Shown: positions 42,823 to 53,170 of the stretch, one piece after another
Layout of the letters: every line of letters begins with the position of its first letter
Position numbering within the stretch: the first letter of the stretch is position 1
Source: Roseiarcus sp963782255
Lineage (GTDB): Bacteria > Pseudomonadota > Alphaproteobacteria > Rhizobiales > Beijerinckiaceae
Length of the DNA stretch: 64,000 bases
NCBI GenBank assembly: GCA_963782255.1
Contig: CAWAIS010000001.1
Location: 4,650,001-4,714,000 of the forward strand
Direction of reading: 5' to 3'
Program-made: the position numbers and the translations under genes
The notes under the pieces: generated by a model
What the model saw: only the letters and a program-made list of their open reading frames with translations
What the model was told of the DNA's origin: nothing
The model's database searches: none

Positions 42823-43130
42823 TGAGCCCGCACCCGGTTATGCCCCGTGCCGTTGATGCGCGCGTAGAGGTCCTGGAGATAGGCAAGATCGGCCGCGAAC
42901 AGGCCTTCTATGACCTTCGCATTGATGTGCTCGAGCGTTCCCAGGCGGGTGATCACGCGCACCAGGAGGATGATGAGCAGGTATCCCGGATTGGCGAGCA
43001 CACGCGGGTCCTTGAGCGGCGCGATCTCGTCGAACGCAGTCGCGAGCCGCATCGCGCCTTCCTTGTGGAGGTTTCCCTCGGCGTCCACGTAGCCTCGGGG
43101 CAGAGTAAAGGGAAATTCCGTTTGCAGCAT
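42753..43130 (-). CDS. eCIS assembly protein with a CxxC motif (candidate tail chaperone)
   Basis: 125 residues from the ATG at 43130 (GAGGGAAG upstream). The start is LQTEFPFTLPRGYVDAEGNLHKEG, then a helical middle (VITRLGTLEHINAKVIEGLFAADLAYL). The C-terminus has one CPNC pair, half of a zinc ribbon. It lies between the two tube genes, where tail-assembly chaperones often sit. Its last codons cover a G5A3 run from which the DUF6760 frame can be entered. It is not seen in Afp/PVC but is common in other eCIS lineages. Confidence 0.75.
   Translation of the reverse strand: MLQTEFPFTLPRGYVDAEGNLHKEGAMRLATAFDEIAPLKDPRVLANPGYLLIILLVRVITRLGTLEHINAKVIEGLFAADLAYLQDLYARINGTGHNRVRAQCPNCEQQFEVELSNLGEIGATP
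42773..42777 (-). promoter_or_regulatory. Candidate -1 ribosomal frameshift site
   Basis: On the minus strand the sequence is CTG GGG GAA ATC in the upstream frame, with five G then three A. A ribosome holding tRNA-Gly on GGG can re-pair on the previous GGG and continue as GGA AAT CGG, which is the DUF6760 frame. The upstream frame would end 7 codons later at TAG. Slip here yields 119 + 57 residues. Confidence 0.55.
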
Positions 43131-43240
43131 TGTCGTTCTTCCCTCGCGCCGCCGCAGGCTTGTCATGCAGCAGCTTCGAAACTCGCCGAGCCGTTTCGGA
43201 GGCGCATCGCTCGCGCAAAGCCTCCGGAAATCCCAGGCGC

Positions 43241-43675
43241 TTAGGCCTTCTTCAGCTCTTCCAGGGTGATTTCCAGGGACTCGACCGCGACCGCGGCCGT
43301 CTCGGCGCTCAGCGCCGGTCCGGTCCACTTGCTGGGCCAGGCCTCCGAGAAGTTCCAACGGATCTTCTCGGCTCCCGTCTCATCGCGCAGCACGATCGAA
43401 CCGTTCTTCCGCTGCGTCTTGCCGTCGATCACGGTCTGACGCCACTGCCACAACTCGTCGGAATCGGTGATGCCGCGCTTCAGCGTGATCGGCGAATAGG
43501 TGTTCAAGCCGGCGAGCTTGCGCGCGTGGTTGGGATCGGTTCCCTCCCGGTAGTCGACCGACGCCGTGGTCGTATCCAGGCCGCCAACTTCCTGAAAGCC
43601 CGCCTGCGTGATTCCGTCTATTTCCACCAGGAAATTGAACCCCCGATAGGGGTCGACCCGAGTTCCCGTCGCCAT
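43241..43675 (-). CDS. Main tail tube protein (Afp1-like)
   Basis: 144 residues of the gp19-like tube family (DPYRGFNFLVEIDGITQAGFQEVGGLDTTT, KRGITDSDELWQWRQTVIDG, ESLEITLEELKKA at the end). It forms the stacked hexameric inner tube that is driven through the target envelope. It follows the second sheath gene by about 30 bp, the usual sheath-tube order. Confidence 0.93.
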   Translation of the reverse strand: MATGTRVDPYRGFNFLVEIDGITQAGFQEVGGLDTTTASVDYREGTDPNHARKLAGLNTYSPITLKRGITDSDELWQWRQTVIDGKTQRKNGSIVLRDETGAEKIRWNFSEAWPSKWTGPALSAETAAVAVESLEITLEELKKA

Positions 43676-43708
43676 CAGTCTCCTCCTTCATTGAAATGCA
43701 CTTGACCT

Positions 43709-44875
43709 TCACTCATCCGGCGCTCCGCCGGCGCTGCGCACGATCCGGACCACGATGAATTCCGAGGGCGAAAGCGGCGCCAGACCGATCTCGATCACCA
43801 CTTGGCCAAGTTCCCGCAAATCCGGAGGATTGTTCTCGGCGTCGCACTTCACGTAGAACGCCTCCGCCGCGGTCGTCCCCTGCAACGCGCCGTCCTGCTG
43901 CAGCTTGCTCAGGAAAACGGTCAGCCCCCGCTGGATACGAATCCAGAGTCGGGAATCGTTCGGTTCGAACGTCGCCCATCCCATGTTGAGATCGATCCAG
44001 CGCCGCACGGTCAGAAAGAGCCGCCGCACGTTGACATAGAGCCAGTCAATGTCGGGAGGCACGGAGCCGACGGTTCGGGCGCCCCAGACGCGGATCCCCC
44101 GGCCGGGAAAGGCGCGCAGGCAATTCACGCGTTTCGGGTTCAACTGGTCCTGAATGGCGGCGTCGATCTGGGTCTCCAGATCCAGGACGCCGACAATCTG
44201 CTCGTTGGCGGGCGCCTTGAAGACGCCGGTCCTCGCATCGCAGCGTCGGTAAATGCCCGCCACGTGACCGCATGGCGGGACCGGATTCGCCGCGCCCGAG
44301 GTAATCAGCCAGGGATAATAGAGCGCGCCGTTCAACGGCTCCTCGTGGCCGATCACCAATTGCTCGCATTGCTTGATCACGTCGTCGACGCTAGCGCCGG
44401 GCGTCGAATCCAAAATCGCGAACCGGTCGCCCTGCTGCGCGCAGTGGGTCAGCATCTCCCCCTGCACGCGAGCGATCGCCGGTTTGTCCGGGTTTTTGTC
44501 GCTGGCCATGAGCGCCGCGGCGTCCGGAACGGCCAGCAGATCCACGTCGTCCAAGGGCGCCAGCGCCGCCATCGCATCGACGAGGCCCTGGGCGGTGCGC
44601 GTCGCGGAATCCGCGGCGGCGACATAGCAGCGCGCGCCGCCGTTATCGAAGAACCCGGCGACCGCATCCGCGAGAAAGCTCCTGTCCACGCTTGCGAACG
44701 ATGCGGCGAAGTCTTCCTTGCGGCTCAAGGCGATCGGCCGATTGAACGAAAAATCTCCGCCGCCAGGCGGCCCGGCGAAGCCCACGAACCCGGGCACGCC
44801 GGTTTGCAAAGCGGGAGGAGGCTTGAGGAGCACCTCCTGCCGATAGACGCCGGGGCTGAGATAGGTCTGCGCCAT
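43709..44875 (-). CDS. Tail sheath protein, second paralogue
   Basis: 388 residues of the contractile sheath family. The N-terminus is SPGVYRQEVLLKPPPALQTGVPGFVGFA and the C-terminal core is RGLTVFLSKLQQDGALQGTTAAEAFYVKCDAENNPPDLRELGQVVIEIGLAPLSPSEFIVVRI, both typical. It is shorter than the first sheath and lacks much of the outer domain, so it is likely a minor sheath near the baseplate (Afp3/Afp4 role). It starts 9 bp after the first sheath gene. Confidence 0.93.
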   Translation of the reverse strand: MAQTYLSPGVYRQEVLLKPPPALQTGVPGFVGFAGPPGGGDFSFNRPIALSRKEDFAASFASVDRSFLADAVAGFFDNGGARCYVAAADSATRTAQGLVDAMAALAPLDDVDLLAVPDAAALMASDKNPDKPAIARVQGEMLTHCAQQGDRFAILDSTPGASVDDVIKQCEQLVIGHEEPLNGALYYPWLITSGAANPVPPCGHVAGIYRRCDARTGVFKAPANEQIVGVLDLETQIDAAIQDQLNPKRVNCLRAFPGRGIRVWGARTVGSVPPDIDWLYVNVRRLFLTVRRWIDLNMGWATFEPNDSRLWIRIQRGLTVFLSKLQQDGALQGTTAAEAFYVKCDAENNPPDLRELGQVVIEIGLAPLSPSEFIVVRIVRSAGGAPDE

Positions 44876-44884
44876 TGCGGTCGG

Positions 44885-46285
44885 CTAACCGGCTGGCGCG
44901 GTGAACTGGCTGATGCGGAAGATGACGAATTCGGCCGGGCGAACGATCGCAACGCCGACCTCGGTGACGACCTGACCGAGATCGCGCAATTCCGGCGGGT
45001 TGGTTTCGGCGTCGCATTTGACGTAGAAGGCCTGCTGCGCCGTGGTGCCGAAGAGCGCGCCCGACCGCCACACCGTGGTGAGGAAGGCCGTGATGTTGCG
45101 CGTGATCTTCTGCCAAAGACCGGGTTCGTTGGGCTCGAACACCACCCATTGCGTGCCCTGGTCGATCGACTTTCGCAAAAAAAGCAGGGTGCGCCTGACA
45201 TTGATGTATTTCAGGTCGGCGTTCGCGTCTCCGCCGAGGGTGCGCGCGCCCCATACCGTCAGATTGCCGTTGAGATTACGGACGCAATTGACGCCTTGGG
45301 GATTGAGGCCGTCCTGTTGCGCCTTGCTGATCGCGTATTTGAGATCGAGCGCCCCCAGCACGGGTTCGTTTGCGGGCGCCTTGTGCACGCCCCGGTCGTT
45401 GTCGACCCGCGCATAGATGCCCGCGATGTGGCCGCTCGGCGGCGTATAGACCGGTCCATCCGACACCGGGTCGAAGACTTGTATCCAGGGGAAGTAGTAT
45501 GCAGCAAAGTCGGTGAAGGGCGGCAGGACGCTGCCGGCGCTCTTGGAATCGAGCAGGGTGAGATCGAGGGCGGCAGGGTTTCCGCTCTCCACGGTCTGCG
45601 GGCTGTCGAAGATCGCGAAGCGGTCCTGAGTCCGGACCTGGCAATGGGCGATCAGCTGGGTGCGGGTATTCTTGCCGACCGCATCGTTTTGCGCGAGACC
45701 CGGCGCCGCCACCATGGCGATTTCGTCGATCGCTTCGAAGTTGACCAGGAACTTCGGTATGTCGTCTTCCTTCGCCACCCGCATGACGTAGCAGCGGCTG
45801 CCGCCGTTATTGAAGAAGCCGTAGACCGCCTGCGCCAGGAACGCTTGGGTCTGATCGCCGCTGAAGTCGCCAAAGAATTTCTTGAAATCGCTGAACGTGG
45901 TGCAGAGCTTCGGCGCGCCGGCGGGAACCGGCGAAAAGGTGGGGAGGACGTCGGCGGTGATCTTGCTGCCGTTGGTCGGCGCGGTCGAGAAGGTCGCGGT
46001 CGAAACCTTGTTGACGGCGTCGTTTGCGAGGGTTGCGGCGGTCGTCGCGCCGTCGACCTTCATGGCGGAGTGGGCCGTATTGATCGGGTAGACGGGGAAG
46101 TTGAAGACCGTCTTTGATCCGTCGCCCAAGCCGACATAGGCGCCCGTCAGCTTGGCGAGCGGCTGGTCGATCGTGTCGGCGACGACCCCGATGAAACCCG
46201 CCGTGCTCGTGCTGACGCCCGCGATGGGCTTGATCGCGGAAGGCGTTTCCTCGACGTAGACGCCCGGCGATAGATATTGTGCCAT
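44885..46285 (-). CDS. Major tail sheath protein
   Basis: 466 residues, the main contractile sheath (Afp2-like). It starts SPGVYVEETPSAIKPIAGVSTSTAGFIGV and ends with the conserved FLTTVWRSGALFGTTAQQAFYVKCDAETNPPELRDLGQVVTEVGVAIVRPAEFVIFRI. An inserted domain (residues about 60-110, with DGSKTVFNFPVYPI) faces outward. The sheath contracts to push the tube; it is assembled on gp25. Confidence 0.94.
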   Translation of the reverse strand: MAQYLSPGVYVEETPSAIKPIAGVSTSTAGFIGVVADTIDQPLAKLTGAYVGLGDGSKTVFNFPVYPINTAHSAMKVDGATTAATLANDAVNKVSTATFSTAPTNGSKITADVLPTFSPVPAGAPKLCTTFSDFKKFFGDFSGDQTQAFLAQAVYGFFNNGGSRCYVMRVAKEDDIPKFLVNFEAIDEIAMVAAPGLAQNDAVGKNTRTQLIAHCQVRTQDRFAIFDSPQTVESGNPAALDLTLLDSKSAGSVLPPFTDFAAYYFPWIQVFDPVSDGPVYTPPSGHIAGIYARVDNDRGVHKAPANEPVLGALDLKYAISKAQQDGLNPQGVNCVRNLNGNLTVWGARTLGGDANADLKYINVRRTLLFLRKSIDQGTQWVVFEPNEPGLWQKITRNITAFLTTVWRSGALFGTTAQQAFYVKCDAETNPPELRDLGQVVTEVGVAIVRPAEFVIFRISQFTAPAG

Positions 46286-46312
46286 GCTTTCCTCCCTGTG
46301 CGTTTCCGCTCG

Positions 46313-47179
46313 CTATAGCTGCACGTCGTAGTTGGCGCCTTGGGCCGCGGGGACCGTGATGTTGGCCTGCCTGGTCGTCGAATCCGCCTGCACGTTCAGC
46401 GTGTATGCGCCTGCCGCCATCGCGCCGAGGACATAGTCGCCGTCGCCGTCGGTTCGCGCAGCAAGCCCGGCGCCGACGAGCGCCACTGTCGCGCCGGCGA
46501 CGGGGCTTCCGCCGCGGGTCACCTTGCCGCCGATCCGATAGGATTCCGTCCGGGTCGCGGGCACGAGCGACAGCGCATCGGGCGCGGTGCGCTCGCCTAA
46601 GCGCATGATCGCCGTCTTGCTGATCGGCGCCGTGACCGGCGCGAATATCTCCATGCTGATGGTGGCGGTCAGGGCGATGGACGCGCGCATCTTGTTGCCG
46701 ATCGCCGTCCAGAACTCGGCCGGGTTCTTCAGTTCCTCCGGACGCGCCGCCATCATCGGCAGCGGCGGCTCCTGGCCCACGAGCTTGCCCTTGAGAAATG
46801 TCGCCGGAATGGTCGGATAGGTGGCGAAGGCCTGCAACACCTGCGCAAGCAGTCGCTGCTCCTGCAGCATGAGATCGGTTCCGCCGACCGGCCAGGCGGT
46901 GATGAGATAGGTGCAGGCCACCCGCTTCGGAGCGGGCTGGATCACGGCCTGCCCGTTCAGCCGCTGGATCTTCGGCTCGTTGCTGCGCAGCTCGATGTTT
47001 TCCCGGACGTCGAACAAGAACAGGTTGATGGTCGTCTGCGCCGGCTTGAATCCGTCGTCCGGCCGGTCGAACGCGATCTGCGCCTGATGCAGCTCCGGGA
47101 ACGGAGCCGCCAGGGCCGGGTCGCTCAGAACCGCTTGCAACGTCGTGCTCAAGTCGCGGATCAACCTTAAGGCCCCCAT
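46313..47179 (-). CDS. DUF4255 tail terminator (cap, Afp16-like) with C-terminal beta domain
   Basis: 288 residues. Residues 1-205 are DUF4255/Pvc16 (LRLIRDLSTTLQAVL, INLFLFDVRENIELRSNEP, CTYLITAWP), which caps the distal end of tube and sheath. Residues about 213-288 form an added carboxypeptidase-regulatory-like beta sandwich (YRIGGKVTRGGSPVAGATVALVG...TDGDGDYVLGAMAAGAYTL). This extra domain would point outward from the cap. It is the first gene of the structural unit, with a good promoter about 95-120 bp upstream. Confidence 0.9.
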   Translation of the reverse strand: MGALRLIRDLSTTLQAVLSDPALAAPFPELHQAQIAFDRPDDGFKPAQTTINLFLFDVRENIELRSNEPKIQRLNGQAVIQPAPKRVACTYLITAWPVGGTDLMLQEQRLLAQVLQAFATYPTIPATFLKGKLVGQEPPLPMMAARPEELKNPAEFWTAIGNKMRASIALTATISMEIFAPVTAPISKTAIMRLGERTAPDALSLVPATRTESYRIGGKVTRGGSPVAGATVALVGAGLAARTDGDGDYVLGAMAAGAYTLNVQADSTTRQANITVPAAQGANYDVQL

Positions 47180-47272
47180 TCGGCAAGACAGCTATGGCAG
47201 GAGCGTCGTGACGCGATTATAACGCTCACGCCTATTCAGTTTCCTAGAAACCACCTCTTTTTGCGCTATGAG

Positions 47273-47300
47273 CCTATATATTGTCCCTACTTCTTGTCAA
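47273..47300 (-). promoter_or_regulatory. Sigma70-like promoter before the eCIS structural genes
   Basis: On the minus strand TTGACA (47295-47300) and TATAGG (47273-47278) are 16 bp apart in an AT-rich stretch, with more A/T just beside the -10. It points into the cap gene starting at 47179, so the structural genes can be transcribed apart from the ATPase and DUF4157 genes upstream. Confidence 0.55.
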
Positions 47301-47314
47301 CCCATCGTCATACG

Positions 47315-48280
47315 CTAACCATCAAATATGTCAGCCCAGTTCGTCTTTATGAAGCTCTGCACATTAGCTGGGAGGGCAGAAAAAACCGTTTTTGTATTTA
47401 CCTTTCCCTTGACGCCCTTTACTTTCTTCTTCGACTTTCCCCGCTCCTGCTGTGTGGGCTGCTGGTCCTCAATATCCATTCCGGAGCCTGAAAAAAAATA
47501 TTGTATCTTAGGAATACCCTCCTTCGTTACATGGCTAGTATCGGTTGTTGTATTTATGTGGTACGTATTGCCATTTTGGACCCAAGTGGGCATGTTGGTC
47601 CGGTTGTCTACGTCTATTCCATCAATTTTCTTTCTTTGGACCACGTTGGGACCAAACGAAACTTTACCGGGCTCGGCTTTGAGCTGGGCGGCGGAGGCCA
47701 GCGCTTTCGCCCCCATCGCCGCCGCTTCATATTCTAGCCCCGCGTCATCATTGACCGGCGTCCCATCGCCGATCCGCATCGTCGGCTGCACGCGGCCCTG
47801 GGCCTGCTGGACGACGTGCCAGGCCTCGTGCGGCAGGTGCTTTTCCTGCCCCGGCCCTAGATGGATCTCCGTCCCCTGCGCGTAGGCCAAAGCCTGAAGC
47901 TGCGCCGGCTTCGGCGAGTCGCGGTGTACGCGCACGTTGTCCAGGGAGACGCCGGAGAGCGTTTCAATCCCCGCCTTTAATTGATCCGGCATGCCTGTGC
48001 GGTTGTCCGCAGACTGGCTCAGCAATTGCGCCACGGCCCGGTTCCCCAAGGTCTGCTGCAAACGCAAGATATCGGCTGACCGCAGGGACTGAGGCGCGAG
48101 TGCGGCGCGTTGCAGAATGGCGCCGGGGGCGAGGGGCTGAGCGCGATCAGGCGCCCCCAAGCGCTCGCGCTGGGTTTTGCTTGGGATCCCCTCGCTGCGC
48201 TCCAGCAGCATCCGTGCATGTTTGGGCATTGTCACAAATCCCCCTGGGAGCCGGTCGGCCTCTGCGCCAAGAGCCAGCAT
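47315..48280 (-). CDS. eCIS core (DUF4157) protein with AT-rich C-terminal domain
   Basis: About 321 residues from the ATG at 48280; an ATG at 48229 behind AGGGGGA is equally plausible. The helix ILRLQQTLGNRAVAQLL is the usual lead-in. The DUF4157 domain follows, with the zinc-protease motif HEAWH (LPHEAWHVVQQAQGRVQPTMRIG). The last 105 residues (from VQRKKIDGIDVDNRTNM) are encoded by clearly AT-richer DNA and contain a lysine patch (RGKSKKKVKGVKGK). That layout, a conserved loading part plus a foreign-looking tail, is typical of eCIS cargo/effectors. I recognise no toxin family in the tail. Confidence 0.8.
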   Translation of the reverse strand: MLALGAEADRLPGGFVTMPKHARMLLERSEGIPSKTQRERLGAPDRAQPLAPGAILQRAALAPQSLRSADILRLQQTLGNRAVAQLLSQSADNRTGMPDQLKAGIETLSGVSLDNVRVHRDSPKPAQLQALAYAQGTEIHLGPGQEKHLPHEAWHVVQQAQGRVQPTMRIGDGTPVNDDAGLEYEAAAMGAKALASAAQLKAEPGKVSFGPNVVQRKKIDGIDVDNRTNMPTWVQNGNTYHINTTTDTSHVTKEGIPKIQYFFSGSGMDIEDQQPTQQERGKSKKKVKGVKGKVNTKTVFSALPANVQSFIKTNWADIFDG

Positions 48281-48282
48281 TT

Positions 48283-48795
48283 TCACCTTTGCTTCGAAAG
48301 GAGCGTCCAGCCGCCTGTCCGGGGCAGTGGATCGCCGTCGGTGGTCTGAAGCTGGTGGCTCCAAAACACGATCACATCCCTTTCTTTGAGCTCGTGGGAT
48401 AGGCTGGGGAAGCGCCGGTCAAGATCGATCTGGCCGGTCAACGTCTCGTTGGGTTTGATGGTCAGTGCGCCCGCAATCGGATCGTCCACGGGCGTGCTTC
48501 GGTCGAGCACCGTGCCAACGGCGTCGGCCTCCACCGCGACGACGAGTGCGCTGTACGCGCTCGACCACGGCAGCGAGTGCCGGAAGACCGTGATCGGCCC
48601 GGGCGATTGGTTGGTCAGGCGCATCTCCAGCTTGCGCGCCGGCGTCCCCGTCGCCTCGACCGTCACCTTCATTTCGCGCTTCATCGTCTTGCTCTCCGAT
48701 GTACGGGGCTGCACTGCCAGCGCGAACCCGATCCCCGCGAGCGCGGCGACGACAACGACCGCCCGCCGCCCCACCCGCTCATTTGAACGAGTCAC
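48283..48795 (-). CDS. Small exported protein between the two DUF4157 genes
   Basis: 170 residues from the GTG at 48795. An N-terminal hydrophobic segment (AVVVVAALAGIGFALAV) is a signal peptide or anchor. The rest reads as a single beta-sandwich (MKVTVEATGTPARKLEMRLTNQ, PGPITVFRHSLPW). It overlaps the preceding DUF4157 gene by 17 bp and ends 2 bp before the next, so all three are tightly coupled. An immunity or anchoring role is conceivable; there is no family evidence. Confidence 0.65.
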   Translation of the reverse strand: MTRSNERVGRRAVVVVAALAGIGFALAVQPRTSESKTMKREMKVTVEATGTPARKLEMRLTNQSPGPITVFRHSLPWSSAYSALVVAVEADAVGTVLDRSTPVDDPIAGALTIKPNETLTGQIDLDRRFPSLSHELKERDVIVFWSHQLQTTDGDPLPRTGGWTLLSKQR

Positions 48796-50107
48796 GATAC
48801 TTTCTCATCTGTTTGAGACGGGCTTTGATGTGGGGCTTGCATGCCTTCGATGGGGACTTCTTGGCCTTGAGACAATCGATCTCCACCTGAGAGGCCTTGA
48901 TCTCCGACGGCTTCTGCTCGCCGGAACCAAAGTTCAACTGGCTGCCGTCCGCGACCCCCTGGCATACTTTAGGGTTGGCCTTGAGTGCGTCCGCCTTGTG
49001 GCTATTCTCGTGCGGAGTGATGCAATCGCCGACGCACGCAAAGGAAGTCGGGTCGTTGGCGTTGCTGAGCTGCACTCGGACACCGCCAGAGCCGTCGCAC
49101 ACAATGGTGTTTAGACTGGCGTCGGCGGGACCGTCGGCCGACCACCGCTGGAGCACGCCGGCCGCGCCCACGCGAGGTTGGACGGCCATCGCATCGGCGA
49201 CCGGAGTCGCCAATTCCGCGCCCGCGGGGACCGCCCCGCGGGCCTGCGCCCGCTGCACGATTCCCGATGTACGAATCACCGGCGAAAGCGGCTCCTCCTC
49301 CGCCTCGGCCAGTTCCTCCGCCGACGAATGCACGGGGGGCATTTCTCTATGGACGAGATCGCCCTCTTCGCCTTCGACCCCCGGGCACCGCACGGCGTCG
49401 GCTCGGGGTTCGTCGTTCTCTTCCCCGGCGCATTGCCCACACTTGCGCTGAACGCGTGCCCCCGTCGCCTCTTCAATGAAGAGCCCGCCCACGGTTGGCG
49501 CCGGCATTCGCATCACACGTTCCGCCAGCCGCTCGGCCTCTCTCTCGCTTGCGTCTCCGGGGCGGCTGATTCCCGTGACGCGACCAGGGCTGGCGCCAGC
49601 CTGCTGCACCGTGTGCGTCAGCTCGTGCGCCAGCAGATGGCGTCCCTCTTGAGTGGCGGGATTGTACTGCCCCGCTGCGAAAACAACGTCCTGGCCCACC
49701 GTATAAGCCAGGGCGCTTACGGCCTGCGCAGACTCGGAAGCCTTCGTGCCGGTGTGAATCCGGACGTCCCCAAAGTCGCGGCCAAACCGCGGCTGCATGA
49801 ATGCGCGGGTTGAAACATCGAGCGGCTGTCCAGGCGAGTTCAAGACTTCATCGACGACAGACCGCACTGAGGAGGATTGAAGCTGCTTCGAGCTACAAGC
49901 GGAGCACATTCCGCCGCAGCCGCAATCGCGTTGAAGCAAAGTCGCCTCGAGCATCCGCTGCACGAATCGGTTGCCGTGCGAACGCTGCAGGCTCATCAAC
50001 ATGGCGGCGTGTCCAGTGGGGCCCGCTTTCGTCTGGATGGCCACACTGGATCGCGCCTGCGCTGCTTGCGCCTTTGAGTCGTGCCGCTGACTGGCCTTCG
50101 CTAGCAT
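48779..50107 (-). CDS. eCIS core (DUF4157) protein with second HExxH domain
   Basis: 442 residues; GGGGAGGATTGAG precedes the ATG. Order: LMSLQRSHGNRFVQRML lead helix; a Cys cluster (CGCGGMCSACSS); DUF4157 with LLAHELTHTVQQAG (HExxH); a second Cys pair (KCGQC); an acidic disordered linker (about 225-300); and a C-terminal domain from about 330. That last domain carries CVGDCITPHENSHKADALK, a second HExxH with nearby cysteines, and KPHIKARLKQMRKYRDSF at the end. The first part probably guides loading into the tube; the C-terminal domain may be a metallopeptidase effector. Confidence 0.85.
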   Translation of the reverse strand: MLAKASQRHDSKAQAAQARSSVAIQTKAGPTGHAAMLMSLQRSHGNRFVQRMLEATLLQRDCGCGGMCSACSSKQLQSSSVRSVVDEVLNSPGQPLDVSTRAFMQPRFGRDFGDVRIHTGTKASESAQAVSALAYTVGQDVVFAAGQYNPATQEGRHLLAHELTHTVQQAGASPGRVTGISRPGDASEREAERLAERVMRMPAPTVGGLFIEEATGARVQRKCGQCAGEENDEPRADAVRCPGVEGEEGDLVHREMPPVHSSAEELAEAEEEPLSPVIRTSGIVQRAQARGAVPAGAELATPVADAMAVQPRVGAAGVLQRWSADGPADASLNTIVCDGSGGVRVQLSNANDPTSFACVGDCITPHENSHKADALKANPKVCQGVADGSQLNFGSGEQKPSEIKASQVEIDCLKAKKSPSKACKPHIKARLKQMRKYRDSFK

Positions 50108-50129
50108 CTCAATCCTCCCCGGAATTCGA

Positions 50130-52349
<2,220 letters not shown>

Positions 52350-52503
52350 CGATCGTCCTCCCCGTCCGACGAGATTCCTTTTCGGCCCAGTTGTCGCCTG
52401 AGCGCTGTTATCCTTGCCTGTCGCGATGCTGAGGCCAACCGCCTGCCGACGCCCAAAAGGAGCAGGCGACGCCCGGAGGAAATCAACTTTCACCCCCGCA
52501 TAA

Positions 52504-52532
52504 AGCTAACGTCCGATCGTTGATCGTGTCAA
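52504..52532 (-). promoter_or_regulatory. Sigma70-like promoter before the eCIS ATPase gene
   Basis: On the minus strand TTGACA (52527-52532) and TTAGCT (52504-52509) are separated by 17 bp, and the ATPase ATG is about 155 bp downstream. Just upstream GTAAC occurs twice 11 bp apart, a possible activator site. Confidence 0.5.
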
Positions 52533-52657
52533 CGGTTACGTTCGTGTTACTGATGGCGGACGTGGGAGGCGCCACGTTACACAGCGTCTTGTACAGGCGG
52601 CGTCTGTCGAGGAGGACTTAAGTTCCCGCGTTGCGGTAGAGCGCCCTAGCGAGAGCG

Positions 52658-52695
52658 GCGTTAGCCCGTTGGCGACGTCGCCAACGGGCTAACGC
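52658..52695. repeat. 38-bp perfect palindrome
   Basis: Positions 52658-52676 are the exact reverse complement of 52677-52695, with no loop base in the centre (GGCGAC/GTCGCC). Arms begin GCGTTAGCCCGTTGG. No T tract follows on either strand, so a terminator is not indicated. It lies in the 820-bp spacer between the eCIS ATPase and the GGDEF-EAL gene, about 125 bp upstream of the eCIS promoter. No supported gene occupies the rest of this spacer. Confidence 0.8.
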
Positions 52696-53170
52696 TTGCG
52701 TAAGAAATGTGTGAAAGCGTTCTCCAGTTCGAATGAATCGAACGCAACCCGTGCCGCGAGACGATGCGCCCATTGGTCGGGGCGTCGCGCAGCCATGACG
52801 GCCGCTCCAGCGCAAGAAGCGAAAGAAGCGTCTCGATGGCGACGTGGGCCCCGCGCGCTCCAGGCGGTTGCAAGCCCGGCGGCGATCCTCGACGGACCCG
52901 GGACGCCGGTTTCGGCTCATGATCTTTCGCGCGCGGGCGAAACCATCGCGCTTGACGGCTGCCGCGCTGGCCGCGCTCCGCGGGCTTTTCTCCCGCGCGC
53001 CTGACCGCGAGTTGGGAGCGCGAGGCGAAATCGCCCGCTCGCTCGCTTGGTGCAAAACCAATCCGCATGCGCTGTGGCGCTCCGCCGCGCACGGCGCGCA
53101 CGCCTGGGCGCGGGGGCGGGAGACGCCCCTGCAATTGGCCTCCGGCGTTCATCCCCGCGCGACGTCGCTC

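Noticed and set aside
52618..53061. Minus-strand gene upstream of the eCIS ATPase
   Set aside because: Arginine-rich, crosses the 38-bp palindrome and lacks a start signal; looks like a shadow frame of GC-rich DNA.
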